This document shows, piece by piece, positions 52,449 to 62,425 of a stretch of DNA of 64,000 bases (position 1 is its first letter; every line of letters starts with the position of its first letter). The translations under genes and the position numbers were made by a program. The stretch is taken from contig NZ_JACIIZ010000015.1 in assembly GCF_014205765.1 (NCBI RefSeq), positions 62,001 through 126,000 on the forward strand, written 5' to 3'. Under the pieces are notes generated by a model. It had not been told where the DNA came from. It saw only the letters and a list, made by a program, of their open reading frames with translations, and ran no database searches. The DNA is from Nitrospirillum iridis. Its GTDB lineage: Bacteria > Pseudomonadota > Alphaproteobacteria > Azospirillales > Azospirillaceae.

Positions 52449-55097
52449 ATGGGTTTTGGGAGAAAGATGCTGCGCGGTTCGGCCAGCGTGATGGCGATGC
52501 TGGCCATGTCGGCCACGGCCTATGCGGCCGACGCGCCGGCGGCCGACGACGGCCTCAACGAAATCATCGTCACGGGCTTCCGCAAGTCCATTCAGGACAG
52601 CATCGACGTCAAGCGCCAGCAGAACGCCGTCGTCGACGTCGTCAGCGCCGAGGATATCGGCAAGCTGCCCGACAAGAACGTGGCCGACGCCCTGCAGCGC
52701 GTGCCCGGCGTCATGATCCAGTCCGCCGCCTCCGGTGAAGGCGGCTTCGACGAGGCTGACCGCGTCAGCATCCGGGGCTCCAGCCCGTCGCTGACCAACA
52801 CCACCATCAACGGCCATGGCGTGGCCACGGGTGACTGGTTCCTGCTGGATCAGTTCTCCACCGTCGGCCGGTCGGTCAGCTTCTCGCTGCTGCCGTCGGA
52901 AATCGTGGAAAAGACCCTGGTGTACAAGAGCCAGCAGGCGGACCTGGTTGAAGGCGGCGTCGCCGGCTCCATCGATATCGTGACCCGCAAGCCGCTGGAC
53001 TTTAAGGACAACTTCACCGCGGTCGCCGATGTCGAGGGGGTCTATTCCGATCAGGCGGGCAAGACGGCGCCGCAGGTCAACGGCATGGTGTCCTGGAAGA
53101 ACCAGGGCAACACCTTCGGCGTGGTGGCGCAGGCCTTTTATGAGGAGCGTGACATCCGCCGCGATGGCCAGGAGGTCCTGGGCTATTCGCAGTTCACCTC
53201 GACCGACGCCGCCGTCAAGGCCCATCCGGATCTGAACGGCGTCTACTATCCGACCCTGATCGGATCGGCGCTGTTCCAGCAGAAGCGCAAGCGCATGGGC
53301 GGCGACATCGATGTGGAGTTCGCGCCCACCGACAAGCTGACGGTGGACATCAACGGCTTCTACTCCCACATGGACGCCGACAACTCCAACCGCAACTTCA
53401 TGTACTGGGGCGCGTCCATCTTCGGCACCAACCAGGCGGTGCCGACCGCCTACACGGTCAAGAACGGCACGCTGACCTCGGCCACCTCGCCCAGCGTGCC
53501 CAACGCCATCGTCTACGATCAGATTTCACGGCCCGGCGCCTCGGCCGAGACCTCGTACATCGACGCGGACGTGAAGTATGAGGCGACCGATCGCCTGACC
53601 TTCACCAGCAAGATCGGCTACACCTACGGCCTGGGCGAGACCCCCAGCCAGCCGGCGTACGAGGCCGTGGCCGCCAGTTCGGCCAGCTATGCCCTGAACG
53701 GCCTGTCCGCCCCGGCGACGGTCGCTTTCGGCATCCCCACTGGCACCCAGAACGGCAACTATGCCACCGGCTGGGCCTGGAACGACGTGCTGACGGCCCA
53801 GGACCAGGAATATTACGGCCAGTTGGACGCCCAGTTCGATATCAAGTCGGGAATCTGGGATTCGGTGAAGGCCGGCGTGCGCTATGCCGCGCATCAGCGC
53901 AACACCCAGTTCAAGATCAACGGCGGCTGCTGCATCAACAACGGCTGGGCGGCGGCCACCCCCAGCGCCAGCGGCACCTACCCCAGCGATTTCGGCGCCA
54001 ACCTGGGTGGTCCCGTCCTTGGCAACATCTGGAGCCTGACGGAACAGCAGATCGCCGCGTTCAACGCCGCCTACGGCAACAACGACCCGGTGTCGCGCTA
54101 CTACTGGCCGGGTTCGTTCAAGGTGACCGAGGATGACAGCGCCGCCTATGTCATGGCCAATGTCGGCGGGGCCGGTTGGTCGGGCAACTTCGGTGTCCGC
54201 TTCGTCGACACCAACGTCAACAGTCTGGTCTATGTCAGCGCCACATCGACGACTCCGGGCGCCATCACCACCTCGGCCTTCGGCCCCTATGTCCCGACCA
54301 GCATCAGCCACGACTATGTGAACGTGCTGCCCAGCGCTAACCTGAAGCTGGAGATCACGGACAACTTGGTCAGCCATCTGGCGGTGGCCAAGACGATGGC
54401 GCGGCCCGACTACAGCGCGCTTGGCGGCTCGGTCAGCCTGAACGACGTCGCCTCTTCCGGCTCGGGCGGCAACCCCAACCTGAAGCCCATCGAGTCCACC
54501 AATTACGACGCGTCCCTTGAGTGGTACTACGGGCCGCAGTCGCTGTTGTCGGTGGCCCTGTTCTACAACGACATGAATTCCTACGTGACGTTCGGCACGG
54601 CGCCGCAGACCTACTACTCGGACTACTACAAGGCCAACCACACCTACATCGTCACCACCCCGCTCAACACCTCGGCCAAGAACCGGGGCGTCGAACTGGC
54701 GGTGCAGCAGCCCATCTACGGCGGCTTCGGCGTCCAGGCCAACTACACCTACGCCTACGGCACCGAGGAGAACGGCGCCCCCATGGTCGGCAACTCCCGC
54801 CACACCTACAACCTGACGGGCTATTACGAGAACGACTGGGTCAGCGCCCACCTATCCTACACCTTCCGGTCGCACTTCGTGGTCGGGCTGGACCGTAGCA
54901 CCATCGAGAACCAGGACGACTTCGGCACCCTGGACGCCTCGGTCAATGTGCCGGTCGGCGATTATGTGACCTTGACCTTCTCGGCGCTGAACATCACCGA
55001 CAGCTTGATGAAGTACTACGCCAACAATAAGGATCAGCCGCGGGCCATTTACGACAACGGTCGCCAATATTACTTCGGCGCCCGTTTCAAGTACTGA
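52449..55097 (+). CDS. TonB-dependent outer-membrane receptor
   Basis: The 882-residue protein has a signal peptide (ending AYAADAP), a TonB box (NEIIVTGFRKS), a plug domain (DVVSAEDIGKLPDKNVADAL; RVSIRGSSPSLTNTTING) and a 22-strand barrel ending in YYFGARFKY with the terminal aromatic needed for assembly. It belongs to the large sugar-type receptors (TIGR01782-like) of alpha- and gammaproteobacteria. Next to a GlcNAc PTS and hexosaminidase it most likely imports chito-oligosaccharides or GlcNAc. ATG 52449 follows GGAGGG. Confidence 0.88.
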   Translation: MGFGRKMLRGSASVMAMLAMSATAYAADAPAADDGLNEIIVTGFRKSIQDSIDVKRQQNAVVDVVSAEDIGKLPDKNVADALQRVPGVMIQSAASGEGGFDEADRVSIRGSSPSLTNTTINGHGVATGDWFLLDQFSTVGRSVSFSLLPSEIVEKTLVYKSQQADLVEGGVAGSIDIVTRKPLDFKDNFTAVADVEGVYSDQAGKTAPQVNGMVSWKNQGNTFGVVAQAFYEERDIRRDGQEVLGYSQFTSTDAAVKAHPDLNGVYYPTLIGSALFQQKRKRMGGDIDVEFAPTDKLTVDINGFYSHMDADNSNRNFMYWGASIFGTNQAVPTAYTVKNGTLTSATSPSVPNAIVYDQISRPGASAETSYIDADVKYEATDRLTFTSKIGYTYGLGETPSQPAYEAVAASSASYALNGLSAPATVAFGIPTGTQNGNYATGWAWNDVLTAQDQEYYGQLDAQFDIKSGIWDSVKAGVRYAAHQRNTQFKINGGCCINNGWAAATPSASGTYPSDFGANLGGPVLGNIWSLTEQQIAAFNAAYGNNDPVSRYYWPGSFKVTEDDSAAYVMANVGGAGWSGNFGVRFVDTNVNSLVYVSATSTTPGAITTSAFGPYVPTSISHDYVNVLPSANLKLEITDNLVSHLAVAKTMARPDYSALGGSVSLNDVASSGSGGNPNLKPIESTNYDASLEWYYGPQSLLSVALFYNDMNSYVTFGTAPQTYYSDYYKANHTYIVTTPLNTSAKNRGVELAVQQPIYGGFGVQANYTYAYGTEENGAPMVGNSRHTYNLTGYYENDWVSAHLSYTFRSHFVVGLDRSTIENQDDFGTLDASVNVPVGDYVTLTFSALNITDSLMKYYANNKDQPRAIYDNGRQYYFGARFKY

Positions 55098-55245
55098 ATC
55101 CAGCGGTGAGTGTGTGGGTGCGGGCGGCGTTTCGCCGGCTGGCGCCCACCAGTACCCCGTCGGCCGGTTCGTCATGGGCGGCGGATTGTTTCCGTGAGGG
55201 CGTGATTTGTTTGGATTTGTGCTCTCGATCTCCCCGAACTTGAAA

Positions 55246-55276
55246 GGGGCCCGGACCGGCGTCTGGGCCCCATTTT
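55246..55276 (+). terminator. Terminator after the TonB receptor gene
   Basis: GGGGCCC (55246-55252) and GGGCCCC (55265-55271) form a stem with a 12-nt loop, followed by ATTTT. It lies about 150 bp past the receptor stop and 100 bp before the PTS gene, so it may instead work as a leader attenuator for the PTS operon. Confidence 0.5.
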
Positions 55277-55374
55277 CCCCGGGAACAGAGGTCGGCGGGA
55301 GGAAGGTTTCCGCCGGCCAAGGTCGGGATGACTGATGCGGCGGTGCCGACGGCACCGGGAAAAGAGGTTCAGGC

Positions 55375-58020
55375 GTGGGCGGTTCGATGGTGGGAAATGG
55401 TCCCGGTAATGGCCCGGTCACCGGCGGCGTGATGCGGCTTACCCTGCTGGCCCCGCTGGACGGGTGGGTGTCCCCGTTGGAGGAGGTGCCCGATCCCGTC
55501 TTCGCCCAGCGCATGATGGGGGAGGGGTTGGCCCTGGACCCCACGGGCGGCACGCTGCGGGCACCCTGCGACGGCACCGTGGTGACCGTCCACCGCGCCC
55601 GCCACGCCGTGACCCTGCGCGCCGATTGCGGGGTCGAGATCCTGATGCATGTGGGGCTGGAGACCGTGGCCCTGGGCGGCCGGGGTTTCACCGTGCATGT
55701 GGCCGAGGGTGCGGCCGTGCGCGCCGGCGACGCCCTGATCGACTTCGACATGGACCTGCTGGCCATCGAGGCCAAAAGTTTGCTGACCCCCCTTATCATC
55801 GCGGGCGGTCCGGCCGCCCGGATCGTGGATGCCAGGACCGGCGCCCGCGTGCGCGCCGGCGAGGTGCTGCTGACCCTGCTGGTGCAGGCCGAGGGTGCCA
55901 TGACCGGAGGGGGCGGGGACCGCGCCTGGCAGGCGGAACAGTCGGTGGTGCTGCCCCTGGCGCACGGCCTGCACGCCCGCCCCTCAGCCATGCTGGCCGC
56001 CGCCGCCAAGCCCTTCGCGGCGGCTGTCTTTCTGGCGGCGCAGGGCCGTCGCGCCAATGCCAAGAGTGCTGTGGCCGCCATGTCGCTGGGCCTGCGCCAT
56101 GGTGATGCCCTGACCGTGGTGGCGGAGGGGGAGGACGCCGCCGCCGCCGTGGCCGCCGTGGCCGCCGCCATCACCGCCGGCCTGGGCGAGACGCCGGTGC
56201 CCGTGGCCGAGGCGTTGCCCGTGCCCTCCCTGCCCAGCGCCGCCGCGCCGCCGCATGATGAGCCGCCGGTGCTGGACGCCCAGCCGCCCTTCACGCCCGG
56301 GGAGACGGTCGTCATCCGCGCCGTGGCCGCCGCCCCCGGCCTGGCCCTGGGTCGCGCCTTCCGGGTGCAGGATGAAGAGGTGGAGGTGCCGGCCACCGGC
56401 CTGGGCGAGGCGTCCGAGCGGCAGGCCCTGGCCATGGCGCTGGAGCGGGTGCGCGCCCGCCTGGCGGCCGCCGTCGCCCATGCTGATGAGACCCGCCAGA
56501 TCCAGCGCCGCGACATCTTCCAGGCCCATCTGGCCATCCTGGATGATCCCGACCTGCTGGACGAGGCGCGCGCGGCGATAGCGGGCGGGGCCGCCGCCGG
56601 CCCAGCCTGGCGCGGCGCCACCGACCGATCCGCCGCCGCCTTGCGCGCGCTGGGCAATCCCCGCATGGCGGAGCGCGCGGCCGACCTGATCGACCTGCGC
56701 CGCCAGGTCATGCTGGCGCTGGCCGGCCGGGAGCCGCAGCCGGTGATCCTGCCCCACGGCGCCATCCTGGTGGCGGAAGAGCTGATGCCCAGCCAGCTCA
56801 GCAACCTCGACCCCAGCCGCCTGGCGGGCTTCTGCACCGCCCGGGGCGGCCCGACCTCCCACGTCGCCATCCTGGCGGCGTCCATGGGGGTGCCGGCCCT
56901 GGTGGCGGGCGGGGCGGCCGTGCTGCGCATCCCCGACGACGCCCCCCTGATCCTGGATGCCGACCGGGGCCTGCTGCATGTCCAGCCCCCGGCCGAGGAT
57001 CTGGCCAAGCTGGAACGCGAGACGACGCGGCGCAAGGCGCGGGCCGAGGCCAACCTGACGGCGGCGGCGGCGGACTGTGTCATGGCCGACGGCACCCGTA
57101 TCGAGGTCTACACCAATGTCGGCAAGGTGGCCGACGCGGTGAAGGGGGTGGCCAAGGGGGCGGAGGGCTGCGGCCTGCTGCGCACCGAGTTCCTGTTCCT
57201 GGACCGCCAGACGGCGCCGGACGAGGATGAGCAGGCGGCCCAGTATCAGGCCGTGGCCACGGCCTTGGCCGGCCGGCCGCTGATCATCCGCACCCTGGAC
57301 GTGGGCGGGGACAAGCCCTTGCCCTACCTGCCCCTGCCGCGGGAGGAAAACCCCATCCTGGGCCTGCGCGGCGTGCGCATCGGCCTGCGCCGGCCGGAGA
57401 TCCTGCGCACCCAGTTGCGCGCCATCCTGCGCGTCCGGCCCGTGGGGCAGTGCCGCATCATGATCCCCATGGTCTCCACCCTGGATGAGGTGCGGGCCGT
57501 GCGCGACATGCTGGACCAGGAGCGCGAGGCCCTGGGCCATGCCCCGCCGGTGCAATTGGGCGTCATGGTGGAAACGCCGGCGGCGGCGGTGACGGCCGAC
57601 CAGCTGGCGACCGAGGCCGATTTCCTGTCCATCGGCACCAACGACCTGACGCAGTACGTGCTGGCCATGGACCGGGGCAACCCGGATCTCGCCGCCCGCC
57701 TGGATGCCTTGCACCCCGCCGTGCTGCGCCTGATCCGCCAGACGGCGGACGGGGCGGCGAAGCACGGCCGCTGGGTGGGCGTATGCGGCGCGCTGGCCTC
57801 CGACCCCGCGGCCGCCCCGTTGCTGGTGGGCCTGGGCGTGACGGAGCTGTCGGCCACCCCGCCCGCCATCCCGGACATCAAGGCGGCGCTGCGCCCCTTG
57901 AACAAGGCGGCCTGCGTGGCGCTGGCGCAGGAGGCGCTGGCCCAGGAATCGGCCGCCGCCGTGCGCAGCCTGTTGGCCAGGGCCGGCATGGTCGCCGCCG
58001 TTACCGAGGGAGCCGCCTGA
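55375..58020 (+). CDS. PTS EIIA(Glc-type)-HPr-EI fusion
   Basis: An 881-residue fusion of three phosphotransferase proteins. Residues 20-170 are EIIA with His77 and His92 (VEILMHVGLE), matching the His75/His90 spacing of E. coli EIIA-Glc. Residues 185-270 are HPr with GLHARPSAML (His200). Residues 300-881 are enzyme I with PTSHVAILA (His496) and the PEP-site VGVCGAL (Cys804). It passes phosphate from PEP down to the EIICB encoded next. The stop overlaps the nagE start as TGATG. The start is GTG 55375 after GAGG; ATG 55387 is an alternative. Confidence 0.95.
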   Translation: MGGSMVGNGPGNGPVTGGVMRLTLLAPLDGWVSPLEEVPDPVFAQRMMGEGLALDPTGGTLRAPCDGTVVTVHRARHAVTLRADCGVEILMHVGLETVALGGRGFTVHVAEGAAVRAGDALIDFDMDLLAIEAKSLLTPLIIAGGPAARIVDARTGARVRAGEVLLTLLVQAEGAMTGGGGDRAWQAEQSVVLPLAHGLHARPSAMLAAAAKPFAAAVFLAAQGRRANAKSAVAAMSLGLRHGDALTVVAEGEDAAAAVAAVAAAITAGLGETPVPVAEALPVPSLPSAAAPPHDEPPVLDAQPPFTPGETVVIRAVAAAPGLALGRAFRVQDEEVEVPATGLGEASERQALAMALERVRARLAAAVAHADETRQIQRRDIFQAHLAILDDPDLLDEARAAIAGGAAAGPAWRGATDRSAAALRALGNPRMAERAADLIDLRRQVMLALAGREPQPVILPHGAILVAEELMPSQLSNLDPSRLAGFCTARGGPTSHVAILAASMGVPALVAGGAAVLRIPDDAPLILDADRGLLHVQPPAEDLAKLERETTRRKARAEANLTAAAADCVMADGTRIEVYTNVGKVADAVKGVAKGAEGCGLLRTEFLFLDRQTAPDEDEQAAQYQAVATALAGRPLIIRTLDVGGDKPLPYLPLPREENPILGLRGVRIGLRRPEILRTQLRAILRVRPVGQCRIMIPMVSTLDEVRAVRDMLDQEREALGHAPPVQLGVMVETPAAAVTADQLATEADFLSIGTNDLTQYVLAMDRGNPDLAARLDALHPAVLRLIRQTADGAAKHGRWVGVCGALASDPAAAPLLVGLGVTELSATPPAIPDIKAALRPLNKAACVALAQEALAQESAAAVRSLLARAGMVAAVTEGAA

Positions 58021-59822
58021 TGCGTGACCGTTTCAGCCTTTTTGAACGACTGGGCGTCCAGCAGCTGGGCCGCGCCCTGATGCTGCCCATCGCCGTCCTG
58101 CCGGTGGCCGGGCTGCTGCTGCGCATGGGGCAGCCGGACCTGCTGGCCATCCCCTTCGTCGCCGCCGCCGGCGAGGCCATCTTCACCAATCTGGGCCTGA
58201 TCTTCGCCATCGGCGTGGCCGTGGGCCTGGCGCGGGAGAACAACGGTGCTGCGGGGCTGGCCGGCGTGGTGGGTTTCCTGGTGGCGACCCAGGGGGCGGA
58301 AGCCCTGGTGAGGGTGCCGCCGGAGGTGATGCAAGGCCTGGCCGGAACGGCGCTGGAGGCCGCCGTCACCAGTTACAAGATCAAGGCGGTGGCCAAGATC
58401 GGGGTGCCGGCCGGTATCCTGTCCGGCCTGCTGGCCGGCGGCCTCTATAACCGCTACAGCGAATTGAAGCTGCCGGAATTCCTGTCCTTCTTCGGCGGCC
58501 GGCGCTTCGTGCCCATCGCCACCGGCTTCGCCGGGCTGGGGTTGGCGCTGGTCTTCGGCCTGGGCTGGCCTGTGCTGGAGGCGGGGCTGGACGGGCTCAG
58601 CCGCGCCGTGCTGTCGGCCGGCGGCTTCGGCCTGTTCCTCTACGGCCTACTGAACCGGGTGCTGATCATCACCGGCCTGCACCACATCTTGAACAATGTC
58701 GCCTGGTTCATCCTGGGCGACTATCACGGCGCCACGGGCGACCTGAAGCGCTTCTTCGCCGGCGACCCCACGGCCGGCGCCTTCATGGCCGGCTATTTCC
58801 CCGTCATGATGTTCGGCCTGCCGGCGGCGTGCCTGGCCATGTACCGCGCGGCGAAGCCCGAGCGGCGGACGGCCGTGGGCGGCATGCTGCTGTCCATGGC
58901 GCTGACCGCCTTCCTCACCGGGGTGACGGAGCCCATCGAATTCACCTTCATGTTTGTGGCCCCGCTGCTCTATGCCCTGCACGCCATGCTGACGGGCCTG
59001 GCGATGGTGGTGATGGACGCGCTGGGGGTGAAGCTGGGCTTCACCTTCTCCGCCGGCCTGGTCGACTATGTCGTGAATTTCGGCAAGGCGACGAAGCCCC
59101 TGCTGCTGCTGCCCGTGGGGCTGGCCTATTTCGCCGTCTATTACGGCGCCTTCGCCTTCGTCATCCGCCGCTTCAACGTCAAGACCCTGGGGCGGGAGGA
59201 CGCGCCGGTGGCCGTCATCTCCGCCCAGGCGTTGGCGGCCAGCGGCCGGGGCGGCGGCTTCGTCGTGGCGCTGGGCGGCGCCGGCAACATCCGCGCCGTG
59301 GACGCCTGCACCACCCGCCTGCGCCTGGTGCTGGCCGACAACCGCGCGGTGGACGAGTCGGCGCTGACGGCCCTGGGCTCACGCGGCGTGGTACGGCCCA
59401 ACGCCACCGCCCTGCAGGTGGTGCTGGGCCCCGTGGCCGATCAGGTGGCCGGTGAAATCCGCCAGGCCTTGACCCGATCGCCAACGGCCAGCGCCCCCAT
59501 CGCCACAAGCGGCACCGTGGCCGCGCCCATCGTCATGGCGGAAGAGACGGCGCCGATGGCCCCCTTGCCCGACATCGCCGCCGTGCTGTCAGCTCTGGGC
59601 GGCAGCGGCAATATCCAGGCGGCGGAGGCGCGGGCCACCCGCGTGCTGCTGGGGGTCAATGATGCCGCCGGGGTGGATGAGGGACGACTGCTGGCGCTGG
59701 GCCTGCGCGGCGTCGCCCGGCTGGGCTCAGGCCGGTTGCATCTTCTCCTGGGTGTGCCCGCGGCACCGCTGGCCGACGCCCTTAATCAGGCCAGGTCGGG
59801 CCAAGCCATGGCCGGCGGCTGA
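58020..59822 (+). CDS. nagE: PTS N-acetylglucosamine EIICB, with a second degenerate EIIB
   Basis: The 600-residue transporter imports GlcNAc and phosphorylates it at C6. The EIIC part (about 10-390) contains LITGLHHILNNVAWF-like, GVTEPIEFTFMF and NFGKATKPL motifs of the Glc/NAG family. A first EIIB domain has the phosphocysteine in AVDACTTRLR (Cys430). A second EIIB repeat (about 515-590; GGSGNIQAAEARATRVLLG) has Arg538 where Cys is needed, so it cannot carry phosphate. It overlaps the EI fusion gene by one base and is followed 65 bp later by the hexosaminidase gene. Confidence 0.92.
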   Translation: MRDRFSLFERLGVQQLGRALMLPIAVLPVAGLLLRMGQPDLLAIPFVAAAGEAIFTNLGLIFAIGVAVGLARENNGAAGLAGVVGFLVATQGAEALVRVPPEVMQGLAGTALEAAVTSYKIKAVAKIGVPAGILSGLLAGGLYNRYSELKLPEFLSFFGGRRFVPIATGFAGLGLALVFGLGWPVLEAGLDGLSRAVLSAGGFGLFLYGLLNRVLIITGLHHILNNVAWFILGDYHGATGDLKRFFAGDPTAGAFMAGYFPVMMFGLPAACLAMYRAAKPERRTAVGGMLLSMALTAFLTGVTEPIEFTFMFVAPLLYALHAMLTGLAMVVMDALGVKLGFTFSAGLVDYVVNFGKATKPLLLLPVGLAYFAVYYGAFAFVIRRFNVKTLGREDAPVAVISAQALAASGRGGGFVVALGGAGNIRAVDACTTRLRLVLADNRAVDESALTALGSRGVVRPNATALQVVLGPVADQVAGEIRQALTRSPTASAPIATSGTVAAPIVMAEETAPMAPLPDIAAVLSALGGSGNIQAAEARATRVLLGVNDAAGVDEGRLLALGLRGVARLGSGRLHLLLGVPAAPLADALNQARSGQAMAGG

Positions 59823-59887
59823 CACGCGCCGGCCCGGCCGGACACCCCATTCCCCAGGTCCCGTTTCCTTGCCCGAGGCGCTTCCCC

Positions 59888-61921
59888 ATGCGACTGATGA
59901 CCCCCCGTATGTTTGGCCTGCTTGTCTCCGGGGTCGCCCTGATGGCCGCCGGCATCGTCTTCCCCGCTTACGCCCAACAAGGCGCGCTCATGCCCCTGCC
60001 GGCATCGATGGTCGCGGGCACGGGCCAGTTGGTGGTGGATGGCAGCTTCACCGTGGCGCTGGCGGGGCCCGCCGACCCGCACCTGGATGCGGCGGCCCGC
60101 ACCCTGATCCGGCAGCTAAGCGCCAAAACGGGGCAATTCCTGGCGGGCGCGCCCGTCACGGGCGGGGCGACCCTGACGCTGACGGTGACCCGGGCCAGCG
60201 CCACCGTGCCGGCGCCCAATGAGGATGAGGCCTACACCCTGACGGTGACGCCCGGCGGCGCCAGCATCACCGCCGCCACCTCCATCGGCATCAACCGCGG
60301 CATCGCGACCTTTGTGCAACTGGTGGCCGCTGGCCCCCAGGGCTATGCCGTGCCGGCGGTCACCATCCATGACCAGCCGCGCTTCCCCTGGCGCGGCCTG
60401 CTGCTGGACGTCTCCCGCCACTTCATGCCTGTCGCCACGGTGGAGCGCACGCTCGACCTGATGCAGGCGGTGAAACTGAACGTCCTGCACTGGCACCTGG
60501 CCGACAACCAGGGCTTCCGTGTCGAAAGCAAGGTCTATCCCAAGCTGCACCAACTGGGGTCGGACGGGAATTTCTATACCCAGGACCAGGTGCGGGCCGT
60601 CATCCGGTACGCCGCCGACCGGGGCATCCGCGTCGTGCCGGAATTCGACATGCCGGGCCACACCACCGCCTGGCTGGTGGGCTATCCCGAACTGGCCAGC
60701 CAGCCCGGCCCCTATACCATTGAACGCCACTGGGGCGTGTTCGACCCGGCGCTGGACCCGACCCGCGACAGCACATACCAGTTCCTGGACCGTCTCGTGG
60801 GCGAAATGACCGCGCTGTTCCCCGACGCCTATTTCCACATCGGTGGCGATGAGGTGAACGGGGAGCAGTGGAAGGCCAGCCCCGCCGTCCAGGCCTATAT
60901 GAAGGCCCACGGCCTGAAGGACACGGCCGCCCTGCAGGCCCTGTTCACCACCAAGGTCCAGGCCATCGTCGCCCGCCATGGCAAGCACGCCATCGGCTGG
61001 GATGAGATCATGGACGGCGATATGCCCAAGGACGTGGTGGTGCAATCCTGGCGCGATGCCGAATCGCTGAGGAAGGCGGCGCTGGCGGGCCATGCCGGCA
61101 TCCTGTCGGCCCCCTATTACCTGGACCTGAACTGGCCGGCCGGCCGCCACTACGCCGCCGACCCCATGCCCGAGAACCTGCCGGCGGATCTGGCAAACCT
61201 GATCCTGGGCGGCGAGGCCTGCGCGTGGAGCGAGCGGCTTTCGCCGGAGAACCTCGACATCCGCCTATGGCCCCGCGCCGCCGTGGTGGCGGAAAAGCTG
61301 TGGTCGCCCAGGGCGATGACCGCCGACACGGCCGGCATGTACCGGCGCCTGGATGGGGTCGCCCGTGACCTCGCCTGGGCGGGTTCCCGCCATGAGGCGG
61401 CGGGACTGGCCATGCTGGCCCGGGTCGCCGGGCCGGCGGGTGTCGACGCCCTGCTACCCCTGGCCCAGGCGGTGGAGCCGCTGAAGGACTATCGCCGTTC
61501 CGCGCAGCGGCCGGACGCCGTGCAGGGCACACCACTGAACCGCCTGGTGGACACGGTGCCGGCGGAAAGCGCGCAGGCCCGCGCCTTCAGCCTGGCGGTG
61601 GACCATTTCAGGACGAATCCCCGGGATGTCGAGGCGCGGGCGGCGGTGTTGCGACCGCTGATGGTCTGGGCCCAAGGCGACGCCGTGTTGGCCCCCCATG
61701 TCGGCGCCACGCCGCTACTGGCCGAACTGGCCGGTCCTTCGGCCAAGCTGGCACGCCTGGCGGATGCCGGTCTCGCGGCGGCGGAGGCGTTGCACACGGG
61801 CAAGCCGATGGTTGATCGGGCGGGCGGGGAAAAGGCGGTCGTGGACGCCGCCGATGCCGGTGCCGAACTGGAATTCGCCATTCTGCCGGCGGTGGCCCGG
61901 CTGGTGAAGGCGGCGCCATAG
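59888..61921 (+). CDS. Beta-N-acetylhexosaminidase (GH20), secreted
   Basis: The 677-residue protein has a signal peptide (about 1-29), an N-terminal GH20b domain (to about 150), and the catalytic barrel with RGLLLDVSRHFMP, LHWHLADNQGFR, EFDMPGHTTAW, and the Asp321-Glu322 pair in HIGGDEV that drives substrate-assisted hydrolysis. It releases GlcNAc from chitin fragments, peptidoglycan or glycans in the periplasm or outside. It is third in the PTS operon. Confidence 0.93.
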   Translation: MRLMTPRMFGLLVSGVALMAAGIVFPAYAQQGALMPLPASMVAGTGQLVVDGSFTVALAGPADPHLDAAARTLIRQLSAKTGQFLAGAPVTGGATLTLTVTRASATVPAPNEDEAYTLTVTPGGASITAATSIGINRGIATFVQLVAAGPQGYAVPAVTIHDQPRFPWRGLLLDVSRHFMPVATVERTLDLMQAVKLNVLHWHLADNQGFRVESKVYPKLHQLGSDGNFYTQDQVRAVIRYAADRGIRVVPEFDMPGHTTAWLVGYPELASQPGPYTIERHWGVFDPALDPTRDSTYQFLDRLVGEMTALFPDAYFHIGGDEVNGEQWKASPAVQAYMKAHGLKDTAALQALFTTKVQAIVARHGKHAIGWDEIMDGDMPKDVVVQSWRDAESLRKAALAGHAGILSAPYYLDLNWPAGRHYAADPMPENLPADLANLILGGEACAWSERLSPENLDIRLWPRAAVVAEKLWSPRAMTADTAGMYRRLDGVARDLAWAGSRHEAAGLAMLARVAGPAGVDALLPLAQAVEPLKDYRRSAQRPDAVQGTPLNRLVDTVPAESAQARAFSLAVDHFRTNPRDVEARAAVLRPLMVWAQGDAVLAPHVGATPLLAELAGPSAKLARLADAGLAAAEALHTGKPMVDRAGGEKAVVDAADAGAELEFAILPAVARLVKAAP

Positions 61922-61951
61922 CCGGGATCTGGGCATCTGCTATCGCCTGTC

Positions 61952-62158
61952 TCACCTTTGGCTGTTGGTGGCGGCTCTTTCTTGTTGGTACTCGCCATAG
62001 GATTTCCAGCTCTCTGCCTGGCAGCGCGCACGCTCATCGCCGATGGACTTTCCACAGAGACTTCTCCGCCAGGCCTGGCCGGTGGAATAGAGCCCTTGCG
62101 AAGTACAGCTGGACAGTCCGATTGCCAAGATCAGTGCTGTTATTGGAAGGCGGCTCAT
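61952..62158 (-). CDS. Small lipoprotein, third gene of DUF2975-XRE module 2
   Basis: A 68-residue lipoprotein precursor with lipobox LSSC (Cys18) and a short hydrophilic mature part (SLCGKSIGDERARCQAESW) holding two further cysteines. It starts 16 bp after the XRE regulator and should be on the same transcript. Not assigned to a family. Confidence 0.6.
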   Translation of the reverse strand: MSRLPITALILAIGLSSCTSQGLYSTGQAWRRSLCGKSIGDERARCQAESWKSYGEYQQERAATNSQR

Positions 62159-62174
62159 TCAAAGCACCTCAAAT

Positions 62175-62414
62175 TCAAGCTGTTTTGCTGGATTCCATAT
62201 CCGCCGCTGTTTCCGTCTCGTACCTGAGAAGGTCTCCGGGCTGACAGTTAAGAAACTGGCAAATCCGTTCGAGGGTCTCAAAGCGCACACCTTTCACCTT
62301 TCCCTGCTTGAGAAGGGACAGATTGGCTTCGGTGATTCCGACATATTCGGCGAGGTCTTTGGACTTGGCATTGCGTTCAGCGAGCATAACGCCCAAGCGC
62401 ACCCGGATCGGCAT
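62175..62414 (-). CDS. YozG-like XRE regulator, module 2
   Basis: A 79-residue HTH protein like that of module 1 (IRVRLGVMLAERNAKSKDL; TEANLSLLKQGKVKGVRFET; CQFLNCQPGDLLRYE). It follows the DUF2975 gene by 11 bp and probably represses the module promoter at 63 kb. Confidence 0.85.
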   Translation of the reverse strand: MPIRVRLGVMLAERNAKSKDLAEYVGITEANLSLLKQGKVKGVRFETLERICQFLNCQPGDLLRYETETAADMESSKTA

Positions 62415-62425
62415 GCAGGTATCCT

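Noticed and set aside
52143-54851. Long minus-strand frames opposite the TonB receptor
   Set aside because: The plus strand encodes a complete receptor with signal, TonB box and terminal aromatic; the antisense frames show no protein family features.
55984-57765. 593-residue minus-strand frame within the PTS fusion
   Set aside because: Antisense to verified EIIA-HPr-EI motifs; rich in His, Gln and Gly with no family signal.
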